Below are positions 6,610 to 6,675 of a stretch of 6,675 nt of DNA, one piece after another. The notes beneath the pieces were generated by a model. That model saw only the letters and a program-made list of their open reading frames with translations. It did not search any database and was not told the origin of the DNA. Made by a program: the position numbers and the translations under genes. Within the stretch, counting starts at the first letter, position 1. Each line of letters begins with the position of its first letter. Origin of the DNA: JBCCFX01 sp039029515 (GTDB taxonomy: Bacteria; Planctomycetota; Phycisphaerae; Phycisphaerales; SM1A02); assembly GCA_039029515.1 (NCBI GenBank), contig JBCCFX010000206.1:1-6675 (forward strand), given 5' to 3'.

Positions 6610-6675
6610 ATGTCACGTTCACCGTCTGAGAACAACCCACGACGACTCCTTCGAGCAGAAGATCCTGAGATCGAA
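6610..6675 (+). CDS. Start of an unidentified gene, cut by the right edge
   Basis: An ATG at 6610 opens a frame of 22 codons that reaches the window edge without a stop. The visible peptide begins MSRSPSENNPRRLLRAEDP, a hydrophilic, Arg- and acid-containing start with no signal peptide or membrane helix. It is too short to assign to a family. It lies 32 bases after cheX in the same direction with a good ribosome binding site, and no terminator is seen between, so it probably belongs to the cheY-cheX operon. By context it could be another chemosensory or partner-switch component (CheB, CheR, a PP2C phosphatase, a response regulator), but nothing in the sequence shows which. Confidence 0.55.
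   Translation, partial: MSRSPSENNPRRLLRAEDPEIE

Noticed and set aside
6065..6640. Minus-strand open frame of 191 codons across cheX
   Set aside because: It is the shadow of cheX, which has the ExxN phosphatase signature and a strong ribosome binding site. The antisense product has no family features.

Overview
The window holds a chemosensory locus arranged around a divergent promoter region. It comes from a moderately GC-rich, Gram-negative-type bacterium. The hybrid CheA (HPt, kinase core, two CheW-like domains, receiver) and the style of the chemoreceptor sensor recall planctomycetes or other environmental bacteria with several chemosensory systems. That placement is tentative because the window contains no rRNA or phylogenetic marker.

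Leftward (minus-strand) operon, read from about 5400 down to 1: an anti-sigma-factor-type serine kinase of the RsbW/SpoIIAB HATPase family, a STAS-domain anti-anti-sigma protein (RsbV/SpoIIAA type), a 1040-residue hybrid CheA, a CheW coupling protein, and the first 324 codons of a methyl-accepting chemotaxis protein that runs off the left edge. The kinase-STAS and CheA-CheW pairs each share ATGA start/stop overlaps. The other gaps are 23 and 55 bases, and good Shine-Dalgarno sequences precede cheA, cheW and the receptor gene, so the five genes look like one transcript.

Rightward (plus-strand) operon, from 5655 to the right edge: a stand-alone CheY, a CheX-type CheY-P phosphatase that most likely starts at a GTG with a strong ribosome binding site, and the first 22 codons of an unidentified gene.

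Expected working: the receptor and CheW control autophosphorylation of CheA. The phosphoryl group passes from His49 of CheA either to CheA's own C-terminal receiver or to CheY, and CheX drains CheY-P. The unusual part is the embedded partner-switching pair (serine kinase plus STAS antagonist), which would normally control a sigma factor or another target. Its position at the head of the cheA operon suggests that chemosensory signalling and a partner switch are coupled here. No CheR, CheB, sigma factor or PP2C phosphatase lies inside the window. I saw no tRNA, rRNA, CRISPR array, insertion sequence or convincing terminator.
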